Positions 27,426-36,470 of a stretch of 64,000 nt of DNA are shown in pieces. The DNA comes from an uncultured Alphaproteobacteria bacterium. GTDB taxonomy: Bacteria; Pseudomonadota; Alphaproteobacteria; HIMB59. Location: NCBI GenBank assembly GCA_902613185.1, contig CACMGP010000002.1, forward strand, positions 223,378-287,377. The letters are read 5' to 3'. A program made the translations under genes and the position numbers. The notes below the pieces were generated by a model. It saw only the letters and a list, made by a program, of their open reading frames with translations. It did no database searches and was not told the origin of the DNA. Within the stretch, counting starts at the first letter, position 1. Each line of letters opens with the position of its first letter.

Positions 27426-27824
27426 CTATAAACCTTGCTCGGTTTTAAAACCTAAATTAATCCAATCAATTAAACCTTTGTCCATTTCATAAATAGTACC
27501 CTGATAACCTTCAGAAACTAGATTATCTGCAACTTTTTTAGAGGTAATACCTGCAGTACAGTGAATAATAATATCCTTATTATCGGGGTTTATGGAGTTG
27601 ATTTTTTCAACAGTTATTTCTTTAAAAGGAATATTATGTGAGTTCTCAATTCGAATCATATTATGTTCTTTTGGATATCTAACATCGATCACAATTGCAC
27701 CCTCTTGAATTCTTTTAAACGACTCTTCGGTATCTATAGGTGTATATTTCATTGTATTACTCTGAGCAAATAATAAATTAGTTAACAGAAAAAAAAATAG
27801 AAAAAAATTTTTTAGTAAATTCAT
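27426..27824 (-). CDS. Exported rhodanese-domain protein
   Basis: A 132-residue single-domain rhodanese with a signal peptide (MNLLKNFFLFFFLLTNLLFA). Catalytic Cys89 in IIIHCTAGITSKK, preceded by the DVRYPKEH motif. Periplasmic rhodaneses carry sulfane sulfur or serve in redox stress; the substrate cannot be assigned. Next to a cytochrome c'-like gene (5 bases apart, same strand), probably co-transcribed. Confidence 0.88.
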   Translation of the reverse strand: MNLLKNFFLFFFLLTNLLFAQSNTMKYTPIDTEESFKRIQEGAIVIDVRYPKEHNMIRIENSHNIPFKEITVEKINSINPDNKDIIIHCTAGITSKKVADNLVSEGYQGTIYEMDKGLIDWINLGFKTEQGL

Positions 27825-27829
27825 TTTAA

Positions 27830-28243
27830 TTAATTTTTAAAGCGAGAATGGCAACTCTTACAGCTTCCAAAAAGATTTTGGTGGAATTGCATAACATTTT
27901 CAAATTCTCCTTCTTGAGCAGAAAGTTTGGCAAGCGCTGCACTGTTCTTGGTCTCTTTTGCAATTTGATTAAATAATTCCCTATTGTCAATTATGTCAGT
28001 ACTAGCTTTTGACTTACCACCAAAAGAGTCATCTGGAAATAAAGTCGGATATACTCTCATAATCTCTTCGATTTCTTCATAAATTGATGCTAAGTCATCA
28101 TTTATTTCATTTTCTCTGATCAAGTTATTTGCTGCCCTCATGAGTTTGTTATAATCTCTCATTAATTCTTGTCTATCAGATATTGGGTTTGCATAGAGTA
28201 ATGACTGTGCAAGAAGAAAAAAAATTAAAATTAATTTAAACAT
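27830..28243 (-). CDS. Cytochrome c'/c-556-like protein
   Basis: A 137-residue exported protein with a signal peptide (MFKLILIFFLLAQSLLYA). Four-helix-bundle type sequence and a single C-terminal heme motif C128-KS-C131-H132 at the extreme end, as in cytochromes c' and c-556. Function in the periplasm unknown; the group includes NO-binding and electron-carrier members. First gene of the pair with the rhodanese. Confidence 0.85.
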   Translation of the reverse strand: MFKLILIFFLLAQSLLYANPISDRQELMRDYNKLMRAANNLIRENEINDDLASIYEEIEEIMRVYPTLFPDDSFGGKSKASTDIIDNRELFNQIAKETKNSAALAKLSAQEGEFENVMQFHQNLFGSCKSCHSRFKN

Positions 28244-28275
28244 AACTTATTAACGTAACATAAAAAATTATAGAC

Positions 28276-28887
28276 TTATTTTTTTGTAAATTTTTCAATA
28301 GTGTCATTAAATATTATCTTTCCTGAGTCCAAAATTACTAAATAATCTGCAAAATCTTTTATATAGGTTAAATTATGCAAAGTTAATACGATAGTTTTAT
28401 TTTTCATTTTAGACAAAGATGAAAAAAAAGATTTTTCACTCTCAAGGTCTAGATTTTGATTAGGTTCGTCAAGTATAATTAAATCTTGTTCGAAACTCAT
28501 AAATCTAGATATAAACACTTTCTGCTTTTCCCCTTCCGATAAATTTTGAAACTTACGTTTTTTTAATTTATTTAAATTGAAAAGATTAAAATAAGATTTA
28601 TTAACCTTGGATTTCTTAATATTGCTTAATAATAAAAAATTATCCTCTAGACTTTTATTTAAAGAAATAGGTTTTTGAAAAAGCATCGGAACAGGTTCAG
28701 AGTAGTCAGATTTAATTGATCCTTTACTAGGAAAAATAATTTTATTTATAACTTTTATTAAAGAACTTTTACCAGAACCATTTTTTCCAGTGATTACTGT
28801 AATTTTGTTCCTTCTAATATTTAGATTGATATTTGAAAGTATATTCTTTCCATTAATTGCATAAGAAATATTATTAATTTTAATCAT
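28276..28887 (-). CDS. tupC: Tungstate-type ABC transporter, ATP-binding protein
   Basis: ATPase of an importer with the next two genes. A 203-residue protein with Walker A GKNGSGKS (34-41), signature NLSEGEKQK, Walker B LIILDEPNQNLD, and His switch LTLHN. Its start overlaps the permease stop by 4 bases. Assigned to tungstate (or molybdate) uptake by the permease and binding-protein partners. Confidence 0.88.
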   Translation of the reverse strand: MIKINNISYAINGKNILSNINLNIRRNKITVITGKNGSGKSSLIKVINKIIFPSKGSIKSDYSEPVPMLFQKPISLNKSLEDNFLLLSNIKKSKVNKSYFNLFNLNKLKKRKFQNLSEGEKQKVFISRFMSFEQDLIILDEPNQNLDLESEKSFFSSLSKMKNKTIVLTLHNLTYIKDFADYLVILDSGKIIFNDTIEKFTKK

Positions 28888-29525
28888 TTTTTATTTAAAA
28901 AGTTAAGAGATATTGAAATTAAAAGTGTCAGAGAGATAAGAATAAGTCCTAAAATAATACCTAATGAGACATTGCCTTTTGATGTTTCTAATGCAATTGT
29001 AGCTGTCATGTTTCTTGTGAAGTGATCAATTGAACCTCCTACTATTGCAGCCGCACCGTACTCACTAATAGCTCGGCCAAAACCTAATAAAAGAACTGTT
29101 ATGTAGATATTTGTTTTATTTGAAAAGAGTATGAAAATTATATCTTTTTTGGACGCTCCATAAGACATTAATTCATCTCTATAAATTGGGTAATCCTCTT
29201 CAATGTTTTTAATTATTAAAGTAATCATAATTGGGAAGATAATTACGATCTGGGCAATGATCATTGCTATAGGTGAGTATAAAATTTCCATCCAACCTAA
29301 GGGGCCAGATCTACTAATGAGTATATAGACTAATAGCCCTGCGCATACGGGAGGGATAGAGGTAAGAGAGCTTAAGAAAATTACAATTAGTTTTTTTAAT
29401 TGGAATTGATAAATAGCAATTAAATAGCCAAAAATCATTGATAAAAAAAATGCAATTAATGTTGAAAAAATACTTACATAAATTGTAATAAAAACTGCGG
29501 ATTGTATTTTTTCAAAAGTTAGCAT
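28884..29525 (-). CDS. tupB: Tungstate-type ABC transporter, permease
   Basis: A 213-residue inner-membrane protein with five or six hydrophobic segments, and the permease EAA-like loop YRDELMSYGASKKDIIFILF, followed by GFGRAISEYGAAAIVGGSI, typical of TupB/ModB-like permeases. Lies between the ATPase (4-base overlap) and the binding protein (10 bases), so the three form an operon tupA-tupB-tupC. Confidence 0.9.
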   Translation of the reverse strand: MLTFEKIQSAVFITIYVSIFSTLIAFFLSMIFGYLIAIYQFQLKKLIVIFLSSLTSIPPVCAGLLVYILISRSGPLGWMEILYSPIAMIIAQIVIIFPIMITLIIKNIEEDYPIYRDELMSYGASKKDIIFILFSNKTNIYITVLLLGFGRAISEYGAAAIVGGSIDHFTRNMTATIALETSKGNVSLGIILGLILISLTLLISISLNFLNKK

Positions 29526-29535
29526 TTAGGTAATA

Positions 29536-30330
29536 TTAATTGGTATGAAACAACTTTTCACCGTTATATGTAAACCTATTAATAACATCTTTGCCCTCAC
29601 CTGCAATCAACCATTCAATGAACTTCTGAGATTTATTATACTCAACATGAGGAAATTTTTCAGGATTGACTGCAATAATTCCATAAGGATTATGTAATTC
29701 ATCACCACCTTCAAAAAGAATTTTTAAATTATTTTTATTTTTAAAAGATAGCCAGGTGCCTTTGTCACTTATCGTATAGGCATCAATTTCAGAGGCAATA
29801 TTTAATGTATTGGCCATGCTTGTTCCAGTTTTTATATATTTATCAGAGTCAAATTTTTTGATATTTGCCAAACTCCATAAATCTTGTTCTTTTTTATGAG
29901 TTCCAGAATTATCATCTCTTGAAATAAATTTGTATTCTGAGTTATATATTTTTTTTAATGCGGATAAAATATCTTCCTCTTGTGATATTTTCAGTGGGTC
30001 AGATTTTGGACCAACTAAAATAAACTTATTGTACATAACCTCATATCTTTTTACACCGTAGCCCTCATCTATAAATTCTAATTCATCTTTTTTTGAATGA
30101 ACAAATAATAAATCTCCATCGCCCCTTTTTGCGTTTGCAATAGCATTGCCGGTTCCAACTGCAATAGGTCTTATACTTATTCCAGTTGTATTTTTAAATT
30201 CTGATGCTAAGAGATCAAGCAAACCCGTATTAGCAATGCTTGTTGTAGACTGAATGATTATAAAATCTTTAGAATAAACACTTATGGAAAAAAATAAAAA
30301 TAACGATAAAAATAAATTTTTTAATTTCAT
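29536..30330 (-). CDS. tupA: Tungstate-type ABC transporter, periplasmic binding protein
   Basis: A 264-residue periplasmic protein with a signal peptide (MKLKNLFLSLFLFFSISVYS). The oxyanion-binding STTSIANTGLLD at the mature N-terminus and VGTGNAIANAKRGDGDLLFV match TupA, which binds tungstate with high affinity. Tungsten or molybdenum would serve a pterin cofactor enzyme, none of which is in this window. The substrate is inferred by family. Confidence 0.88.
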   Translation of the reverse strand: MKLKNLFLSLFLFFSISVYSKDFIIIQSTTSIANTGLLDLLASEFKNTTGISIRPIAVGTGNAIANAKRGDGDLLFVHSKKDELEFIDEGYGVKRYEVMYNKFILVGPKSDPLKISQEEDILSALKKIYNSEYKFISRDDNSGTHKKEQDLWSLANIKKFDSDKYIKTGTSMANTLNIASEIDAYTISDKGTWLSFKNKNNLKILFEGGDELHNPYGIIAVNPEKFPHVEYNKSQKFIEWLIAGEGKDVINRFTYNGEKLFHTN

Positions 30331-30367
30331 TTATAATCAACAATATTAACATACATAATTGAAGATA

Positions 30368-30904
30368 ATGAAGTTAGCAAACAGCGCAGATAATTACGGT
30401 TTAATTAGCAAGTTATTTCATTGGATTATGGCTGCTCTTATAATTGCAACATACTTACTAGGCAAAAATTTAGAGAATAATTTCGAGTATTACTATGAGA
30501 TATTGATGATACACAACACACTAGGCCTTTCAATTCTTGTCCTAGCCATTTTTAGATTAAGTTGGAAATTTATCAATATTAGGCCCAAACCCATCTTAAA
30601 AAATAAAATATTAATTTATGTTGCAAAAACTAACTATTTTTTATTTTACTCAATATTTTTTTTACAACCAATATCTGGATACATCCTTACAAACTTGCAA
30701 GGTGACACGGTAATGTTTTTAAATTTTGAATTAGTAAATTTATTAGATCACAACAGTGATTTAAGGTACTTATTCAAAAGTTTCCATGAATATTCTAGTA
30801 ATGTTTTATTAGTTTTATTTTTTATACATTCAGGAGCCGCACTTATGCACCATTTTGTATTTAAAGATAGAACTTTAAAAAGAATGACTTTTGATAGTGA
30901 TTAA
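30368..30904 (+). CDS. Cytochrome b561 family protein
   Basis: A 178-residue membrane protein with four helices and heme-ligating His in the expected places: His18 (LFHWIMAAL), His49 (IHNTLGL), and the last helices FHEYSSNVLL and HSGAALMHHF. Matches the CybB-type cytochrome b561 (quinol-oxidising or superoxide-oxidising). ATG 30368 is preferred to TTG 30359. Divergent from tupA. Confidence 0.88.
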   Translation: MKLANSADNYGLISKLFHWIMAALIIATYLLGKNLENNFEYYYEILMIHNTLGLSILVLAIFRLSWKFINIRPKPILKNKILIYVAKTNYFLFYSIFFLQPISGYILTNLQGDTVMFLNFELVNLLDHNSDLRYLFKSFHEYSSNVLLVLFFIHSGAALMHHFVFKDRTLKRMTFDSD

Positions 30905-30908
30905 TATT

Positions 30909-31901
30909 TTAAAGCCACTCGGGTACGGGAAGTTTTTTTGATATCAGATATTCTTTGTTATATAACTTACTAAAATACTTGTTAGCATCATCACACAGAA
31001 TTGTAACAATGTTTTTACCTGGTCCCATTTCTTTAGCCATTTCGATAGCCCCTGCTACGTTTACTCCAGAACTAGAGCCAAGAAATAAGCCTTCTGTTTT
31101 GACCATTTTATATAAAAGTTCAAACGCTTCATAATCAGTAATATGGTATGAGAAATCAATAAGGGAAGGTTCAACATTTTTTGTCACTCTATACTGGCCT
31201 ATTCCCTCAGTTTCTGATGGATCGCCTTTAACTTCCAATTTAGAATATTTAAAATAATTATACATTTGAGCACCTTGTGGATCTGTGCAAGCTATTTTTA
31301 TATTTGAATTTAATTCTTTGAGTCCAATAGATGTACCTGCTAATGTTCCACCCGACCCAATTGCACAAGTAAAACCATCTACTTTTCCTTCAAGCTGATT
31401 AAATATTTCTTTAGCTGTGGTTTTTGCGTGAAATTTGTAATTTGCTGTGTTGTCAAATTGGTTTGCCCACATAACTGAAGTCTCTCCTTTTAATTGTAGA
31501 TCTTCAACTAACCTCTTTGATACATGCTGATAATTACCCGGATCAGAATAAGGTTTAGTTGGCACAACTTTGAGCTTTGCCCCCATATTCCTTAAAATGC
31601 TTTGCTTCTCCTCTGATGCACCGTCAGGCATTACAATTATAGTTTTGTATCCTCTAGCATTGTTAATCATTGTTAGAGCAATACCTGTGTTTCCAAAGGT
31701 ACCCTCAACGACAGTGCCGCCTGGTTCAATTAAATTATTCTCTTCAGCATCAAGGATTATACCCAATGCCGTTCTATCTTTGATAGAACCAGCTGGATTC
31801 ATAAATTCTGCTTTACCATAAATATTACAACCCGTAATTTCAGATGGATATTTGAGTTTAATAAGTGGCGTATTGCCAATAAAATCAACTATGTCTCTCA
31901 T
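30909..31901 (-). CDS. cysK: Cysteine synthase family PLP enzyme
   Basis: Fold-type II PLP enzyme of the cysteine synthase / cystathionine beta-synthase family. A 330-residue protein with PLP Lys41 in NPAGSIKDRT, substrate loop EGTFGNTGIAL, and the phosphate-binding GSGGTLAG. The EGTxGNTG loop and the KPYSDPGNY segment are typical of alphaproteobacterial cysteine synthases that may also act on homocysteine. It lies immediately downstream of a trans-sulfuration enzyme (stop/start 1 base apart), so the pair may run either cysteine synthesis or trans-sulfuration; which is not decided by the sequence. Confidence 0.9.
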   Translation of the reverse strand: MRDIVDFIGNTPLIKLKYPSEITGCNIYGKAEFMNPAGSIKDRTALGIILDAEENNLIEPGGTVVEGTFGNTGIALTMINNARGYKTIIVMPDGASEEKQSILRNMGAKLKVVPTKPYSDPGNYQHVSKRLVEDLQLKGETSVMWANQFDNTANYKFHAKTTAKEIFNQLEGKVDGFTCAIGSGGTLAGTSIGLKELNSNIKIACTDPQGAQMYNYFKYSKLEVKGDPSETEGIGQYRVTKNVEPSLIDFSYHITDYEAFELLYKMVKTEGLFLGSSSGVNVAGAIEMAKEMGPGKNIVTILCDDANKYFSKLYNKEYLISKKLPVPEWL

Positions 31902-31902
31902 T

Positions 31903-33042
31903 TTAAATCTTTGATAGGGCTTGGTCTAAATCTGAGATCAAATCATCTACATCTTCAATACCCACAGATATTCTTAGTAATGTTTCTGATATGCCTAATT
32001 TTTCTCTAATTGATGAGTCTATAGAAGCATGGGTCATGATGGCTGGATGCTCGATCAAACTTTCGACCCCTCCTAGGCTTTCCGCGAGTGTAAATAAATT
32101 TAAATTTTTTAGAAAAGTTTTTACCCCATTAATATCTGAGTCAATTACAAAAGACATCATTCCACCAAAGCCATCCATTTGTTTTTCTGCAATTTCCTTG
32201 TGCCTTTTATCAGTACCCGGAAAAAAAACTTTTTCTATCTTAGGATGATTGGATAAATAATTAGACACAGAAATAGCATTTTCATTATGTTGCTTCATTC
32301 TTACAGAGAGTGTTTTAATACTTCTTGTTAATAAATAACAATCAAAGGGAGAGGGGACAGCCCCAACTGCATTTTGAATAAAAGAAATTTTTTCAGCGTA
32401 CTCCTTATTTTCTTTAATAACAATAGAACCGCCAACAATATCTGAGTGGCCTCCTAAATATTTTGTTGAAGAACTCACTACCATATCTGCACCTAATTCA
32501 AGTGGTCTCTGATTATATGGAGAGGCAAATGTGTTGTCACAAATCACCGGTAATTTAAACTCACTTGCAATATTAACAGTGTTTTTAATATCAATAATTT
32601 TCATTAAAGGATTTGAAGGTGTTTCAATCCATATAAATTTTGTGTTTTCTTTTATTTCATCATTCCAGTTTATATTTTTATCAAAGTCGACATAAGTTAC
32701 GTCAATGTTTGATTTAACTTTATCGAATAACCTACGAGTACCCCCATATACATCATCAGAACAAACTATATGGTAGTTTGTGCCAAATAGGTCACAAACT
32801 GTATTTATTGCTGACATGCCAGATGCAAATGCAAAAGCTTTATCTCCAGACTCAATTTGCGCCAGTAATTTTTCTAATATATCTCTAGAAGGATTTTTGG
32901 TTCTAGCATATTCATACTCAAAATTTCCGGGTTCCATTTGTTTGAAGGTTGATGAAAGATGTATTGGTGGCATAACGGCTCCCGTTTCTTTATCTGGGTC
33001 ATGCCCAGAATGAATTACTTTTGTGTTAAATTTTTTTTTCAC
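31903..33042 (-). CDS. Cystathionine gamma-synthase / gamma-lyase family enzyme
   Basis: PLP trans-sulfuration enzyme of 379 residues from GTG 33042. The PLP Lys194 sits in SSSTKYLGGHSD; YEYARTKNPSRD and FASGMSAIN are family hallmarks. Synthase (MetB), lyase (CGL) and beta-lyase forms cannot be told apart safely. Co-transcribed with the downstream cysteine synthase-like gene, which argues for a cystathionine-centred sulfur route. Its 223-base leader contains an unexplained GC-rich hairpin. Confidence 0.9.
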   Translation of the reverse strand: MKKKFNTKVIHSGHDPDKETGAVMPPIHLSSTFKQMEPGNFEYEYARTKNPSRDILEKLLAQIESGDKAFAFASGMSAINTVCDLFGTNYHIVCSDDVYGGTRRLFDKVKSNIDVTYVDFDKNINWNDEIKENTKFIWIETPSNPLMKIIDIKNTVNIASEFKLPVICDNTFASPYNQRPLELGADMVVSSSTKYLGGHSDIVGGSIVIKENKEYAEKISFIQNAVGAVPSPFDCYLLTRSIKTLSVRMKQHNENAISVSNYLSNHPKIEKVFFPGTDKRHKEIAEKQMDGFGGMMSFVIDSDINGVKTFLKNLNLFTLAESLGGVESLIEHPAIMTHASIDSSIREKLGISETLLRISVGIEDVDDLISDLDQALSKI

Positions 33043-33265
33043 AGCTCAATTTATAACTAATTAATTTTTAAATAACATCTATAACGATATTTTTCTTATT
33101 TGATAGGCTTTTTAAATTATAAAAAATCTGTTTCATATCAACTAAAATTCGAATATTATACTCGTCCCCTAGCCGCTTGGGTTGAGACATTGTCGAGGAG
33201 GAAGGTGGCGAGGGGCAATAAATTTCATTATTTCGTTAATCTATTTTCTTAACAAATTGATTAAT
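33043..33265 (-). other. Leader region of the trans-sulfuration operon
   Basis: A 223-base gap between the TPR gene stop and the GTG start of the trans-sulfuration gene. It contains GC-rich element A and, downstream of it, AT-rich sequence without recognised regulatory motif. No match to the cores of SAM-II or SAM-V riboswitches was seen by eye. Confidence 0.45.
33161..33220. repeat. GC-rich hairpin element A, function unknown
   Basis: In an otherwise very AT-rich leader, CCCCTAGCCGCTT (33166-33178) pairs with 33203-33215, 12 base pairs including two wobbles, with one mismatch. The loop holds GACATTGTC, itself a tiny hairpin. The plus strand contains GAGGAGGAAGGTG (33195-33207), almost identical to a 13-mer in element B. 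It stands between -10-like boxes in both directions (TATACT at 33157-33162 on plus, TATAAT at 33155-33160 on minus). It could be a small RNA, an operator or a dispersed repeat. Confidence 0.55.
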
Positions 33266-33808
33266 TTAAGTTTCCTTTGACGCCATTTGACTAAGATTTT
33301 CAATTTTCATATCAACAGACAAATCATTTGGCATTAATTTTTTCATTTCTTGATAAACCTTAAGTGCTCCATCATAATTTTTGTAGCTTATAAGAATTCT
33401 ACTCAAACCATCTAATGCACCAAAATGTCTTGGTTCAAGATACAATGTAGCTTCAATATCTCTCATAGAGTTTTCATAGTCTCCCATCATAAAATAAAAA
33501 GTTGCCCTTTTGTTGTATGCCTCCGCGTAATTTGGCTCTAACTCAATAGCAAGAGTCAAAGCTGATATCGCAGATTGATAGTTTTTGGATTCAAAAAAAT
33601 CTGAAATATTATCCATTACTATTTTTACATCTGGATTTTCAATTTTCATCCATTCTCCCCATATTTTTGATATAATTAGACTTTGTTCTTTTGAGTCCTT
33701 TACCTCGGAGAGCTGACTGAATAAATCATCAAGCTTTGGGCTATTTTGATCTGCGTAACTATAGGATATGTTCAAAAATAAGGCGAATATAATTAAAATG
33801 ATTTTCAT
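33266..33808 (-). CDS. Exported TPR-repeat protein
   Basis: A 180-residue protein with a signal peptide (MKIILIIFALFLNISYSYA). Two to three tetratricopeptide repeats: YQSAISALTLAIELEPNYAE, AYNKRATFYFMMGDYENSMR followed by DIEATLYLEPRHFGAL, and ISYKNYDGALKVYQEMKKLM. Such small periplasmic TPR proteins act as interaction scaffolds; partner unknown. Divergent from a DUF4864 gene 30 bases away. Confidence 0.85.
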   Translation of the reverse strand: MKIILIIFALFLNISYSYADQNSPKLDDLFSQLSEVKDSKEQSLIISKIWGEWMKIENPDVKIVMDNISDFFESKNYQSAISALTLAIELEPNYAEAYNKRATFYFMMGDYENSMRDIEATLYLEPRHFGALDGLSRILISYKNYDGALKVYQEMKKLMPNDLSVDMKIENLSQMASKET

Positions 33809-33838
33809 CTATATTGTTTAATTACGCATATAAATATT

Positions 33839-34264
33839 ATGCGGTTTAAAAAATTAATTTACACAAGTTTATGCCTTTTACTTTTTAACACTATATCGAT
33901 TGCAGAAACTATTGATAAAATTGAGTTTAGTGAAACACAAGCAGTGATTGAAAGTCAACTAAAGGCCTTCATTAACAAAGATGCTGAAGGGGCTTTCTTC
34001 CATGCCTCACCTTACATCAAAATGAGGTTCAATAATCCTCAAGATTTTATGAGTATGGTGAAAAACTATTATGAGCCTGTTTATAACCCTAAAAATTACT
34101 ATTTTATGGAATCAAAGTTTTTTGAAGGATCAGTATATCATCAACTACAAATCGTCTCACAAGATAATGTTTCTTATTTAGCAATGTACTCACTCATTAA
34201 AGACAAGGGAGAGTGGAAAATTTCAGGTTGCTCCATTTACCCAATGGAAAAGCAATCAATTTAG
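33839..34264 (+). CDS. DUF4864 family exported protein
   Basis: A 141-residue protein with a signal peptide (MRFKKLIYTSLCLLLFNTISIA). The pattern VIESQLKAFINKDAEGAFFHASPYI, then KMRFNNPQDFMSMVK matches DUF4864, an NTF2-like periplasmic domain of unknown role in Alphaproteobacteria. It ends with WKISGCSIYP. The 3' end overlaps the convergent EamA gene by 9 bases. Confidence 0.82.
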   Translation: MRFKKLIYTSLCLLLFNTISIAETIDKIEFSETQAVIESQLKAFINKDAEGAFFHASPYIKMRFNNPQDFMSMVKNYYEPVYNPKNYYFMESKFFEGSVYHQLQIVSQDNVSYLAMYSLIKDKGEWKISGCSIYPMEKQSI

Positions 34265-35128
34265 CTTTTTTAATTTAGAATAAACAAGATATCCAGAAAT
34301 TATTATTAAAATAGCACCGCATAATTCTATAATTGAGGGATAGTGATTGAAAACAACAATACTAATTACTATTCCAAAAATGATCTGTGAATAATGTGTG
34401 ATGCTAAAAAATGAAGCTTCTATTCTCCTAAGAGAATAAATTAAGATCATCATGGCCACACCATCAATAAGCCCTGCGCCTACCATTATTAAAAAATCGT
34501 ACAAAGCGATATCTTTGTAATGGTTAATTGAAAATACTGTGAAAATTATGCCAGTAACTCCCATACTATAAAAAGTCAAAGCCATAGTTCTTTCAGATTT
34601 TCCATAAACTCGCACTGTAAAATCTAGACACGCCAATGAAATTACCCCTAATATAAGAAATATTACTCCCAAAGCATTAAAACCTGCTTTTAAACTAAAA
34701 CCTGAGACCATAAAAACAGCAATCATAGCAAGTATTAAAGATATTATTTTGGATAGGTAAATCGACTCCTTTAAAATTAATATTCCCATAATTGAGAGTA
34801 ATACAGGAGCTGACAAAATTATTGGATAAGCAATAGATAAAGGTAATAAAATGATACCTTTTACAACAAAATAATAGGTCAAAGTCATTAAAATACCTCT
34901 TATAAAATGAAGTTTATAATTGCTTGTTTTTATTTCTTCTAAGCTCTTTCTGTACAATAAATAAAAGAGCACTGGGATTATTGCGGAGAAACTCGCTATG
35001 GAAAATATAACTGTGTCTTTGTATAAATCTCCAATTAACTTTATAATAGTGTCTGCAATTGAAAATAAGAAAAAGGCAACAGTGCCTAGTATGTAAATTA
35101 CGTGTTTTTTACTCTCTAATTGAGACAT
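34256..35128 (-). CDS. EamA/DMT family transporter
   Basis: A 290-residue inner-membrane protein with about ten hydrophobic helices in two EamA repeats; the first repeat ends PLSIAYPIILSAPVLLSIMG and ILILKESIYLSKIISLILAM, typical of drug/metabolite exporters. Substrate unknown. Its start overlaps the MFS transporter stop by 20 bases, so the two transporters are co-transcribed. Confidence 0.88.
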   Translation of the reverse strand: MSQLESKKHVIYILGTVAFFLFSIADTIIKLIGDLYKDTVIFSIASFSAIIPVLFYLLYRKSLEEIKTSNYKLHFIRGILMTLTYYFVVKGIILLPLSIAYPIILSAPVLLSIMGILILKESIYLSKIISLILAMIAVFMVSGFSLKAGFNALGVIFLILGVISLACLDFTVRVYGKSERTMALTFYSMGVTGIIFTVFSINHYKDIALYDFLIMVGAGLIDGVAMMILIYSLRRIEASFFSITHYSQIIFGIVISIVVFNHYPSIIELCGAILIIISGYLVYSKLKKLN

Positions 35129-36380
35129 TGAATTTACTTCTATATCTCATTACTAAGATTAATACGAACAATTTAATAGTAAGCGGTATAAAAAAATAAA
35201 ATATCATAATATTTGGAATATTTGGGTGAATTGTAAAATTTATTGATTGTAAGTAGCCATATCCCGTTAGTGCTATACCAGCAGCAATTCCTATAGCAGC
35301 TTTTCTTATAATTGAGAAAAATGAGGTAAAAAACTGTGACAAACGATTTTCATTATCTACATCTAATATATCAGCTAACTCAATCTGGGGTATTATAAGA
35401 TCAATTCCAATTCCAATTCCTGTAATAAGTATGACAAATATATATATTTGCCAATAGTCACTGCTAGTGAAAATAACAAATAAAAAGCCAAAAATAGTTA
35501 TACTGGTTCCAATCTGTAATAAAAACATATTTGAAAATTTTTTTCCAAAAAAATACCAAAATGGTGTAGAAATTAATGTTATAAGAAAATACAAAATTAA
35601 TAAATGGCCTGCATAATCACTAAGACCCAAATATTCAGATACAAATATAATAAATAAATTGGCAGTAAAATTATTAGCAAGTAAATTAAAAAATGTAATG
35701 TAAGAAAAAGGTAGGATTTTTTTATTTTTTTTAATGAAAGTTTTTAATTTTATCCAAGAAATTTCATTTGGCTTGTAATTCAGTTCATCATCATAGAAAA
35801 AATAAAAAATTAATCCCCCTATAATTGCAAGAGAAATAAAAATAAAACCACTTGTTTTTATAACGTCTGGGTTTAATAGCTCAACATTATTTAAATTTGA
35901 AATAGTCGTTGGAATAATAAGAGCTGCAAGAACACCTAAAATTGCAAATACTTCTTTGACTGCTGCCAAACGAAATCTTATTTTTAAAATTTTTTTTTGA
36001 TCGATAACTATAGAGTCGTAAGGAATGATTGCAATTGAGTAACTTATCAATGCTAAGTTATAAAAAAAAATAAAATAATAAATATTAGAAGATTGGAAAA
36101 CGTAAAGGCCAAATAAGGAGAAAATAAATATTATTATTCCTAGAAGAATTTGATTTTTTCTTGATCGACCTGAAATAATTCTTTTTTCTGTTAAAAAACC
36201 AATTAAAAAGTCTGAGAAGACATCAAAAAATCTAGATATCAGTATTACTAGACCGATAACACTTAAAGAGATACCAATTGATAAATTGTAAAATGTAGGC
36301 AAAAAAATAAATAATAACAAAAAACTCCCAGCAAGGTAAAATGACTGAAAACTATAGGATAAAATCGATTTTAAATTCAT
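35109..36380 (-). CDS. MFS transporter, GPH (glycoside-pentoside-hexuronide) type
   Basis: A 423-residue protein with about twelve helices. The loop ISRFFDVFSDFLIGFLTEKR, then IISGRSRKNQIL matches the GPH symporter motif (DAxxDPxxGxxxDRxxxxxGRRRP), and residues NRLSQFFTSFFSIIRKAAIG resemble its second-half loop. Such carriers import sugars or related solutes with H+ or Na+; substrate unknown. First gene of the pair with EamA; element B lies in its leader. Confidence 0.85.
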   Translation of the reverse strand: MNLKSILSYSFQSFYLAGSFLLLFIFLPTFYNLSIGISLSVIGLVILISRFFDVFSDFLIGFLTEKRIISGRSRKNQILLGIIIFIFSLFGLYVFQSSNIYYFIFFYNLALISYSIAIIPYDSIVIDQKKILKIRFRLAAVKEVFAILGVLAALIIPTTISNLNNVELLNPDVIKTSGFIFISLAIIGGLIFYFFYDDELNYKPNEISWIKLKTFIKKNKKILPFSYITFFNLLANNFTANLFIIFVSEYLGLSDYAGHLLILYFLITLISTPFWYFFGKKFSNMFLLQIGTSITIFGFLFVIFTSSDYWQIYIFVILITGIGIGIDLIIPQIELADILDVDNENRLSQFFTSFFSIIRKAAIGIAAGIALTGYGYLQSINFTIHPNIPNIMIFYFFIPLTIKLFVLILVMRYRSKFNVSIRE

Positions 36381-36470
36381 TTTTGGATATTTAATACTTG
36401 AACAACTTTGACTATATCAAAATATTTATTAGTGTTCAGTTAGCATTCATGCGGGGGCTGATTCGGTATC
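36381..36470. other. Leader of the MFS gene containing part of element B
   Basis: A 90-base gap between the MFS start and the ogt stop. AT-rich apart from its ogt-proximal end, which is the descending arm of GC-rich element B. No clear promoter boxes were recognised. Confidence 0.4.

Noticed and set aside
33043-33265. SAM-II or SAM-V riboswitch before the trans-sulfuration gene
   Set aside because: The leader lacks the remembered core sequences and pseudoknot arrangement on either strand; only the unexplained hairpin is reported.
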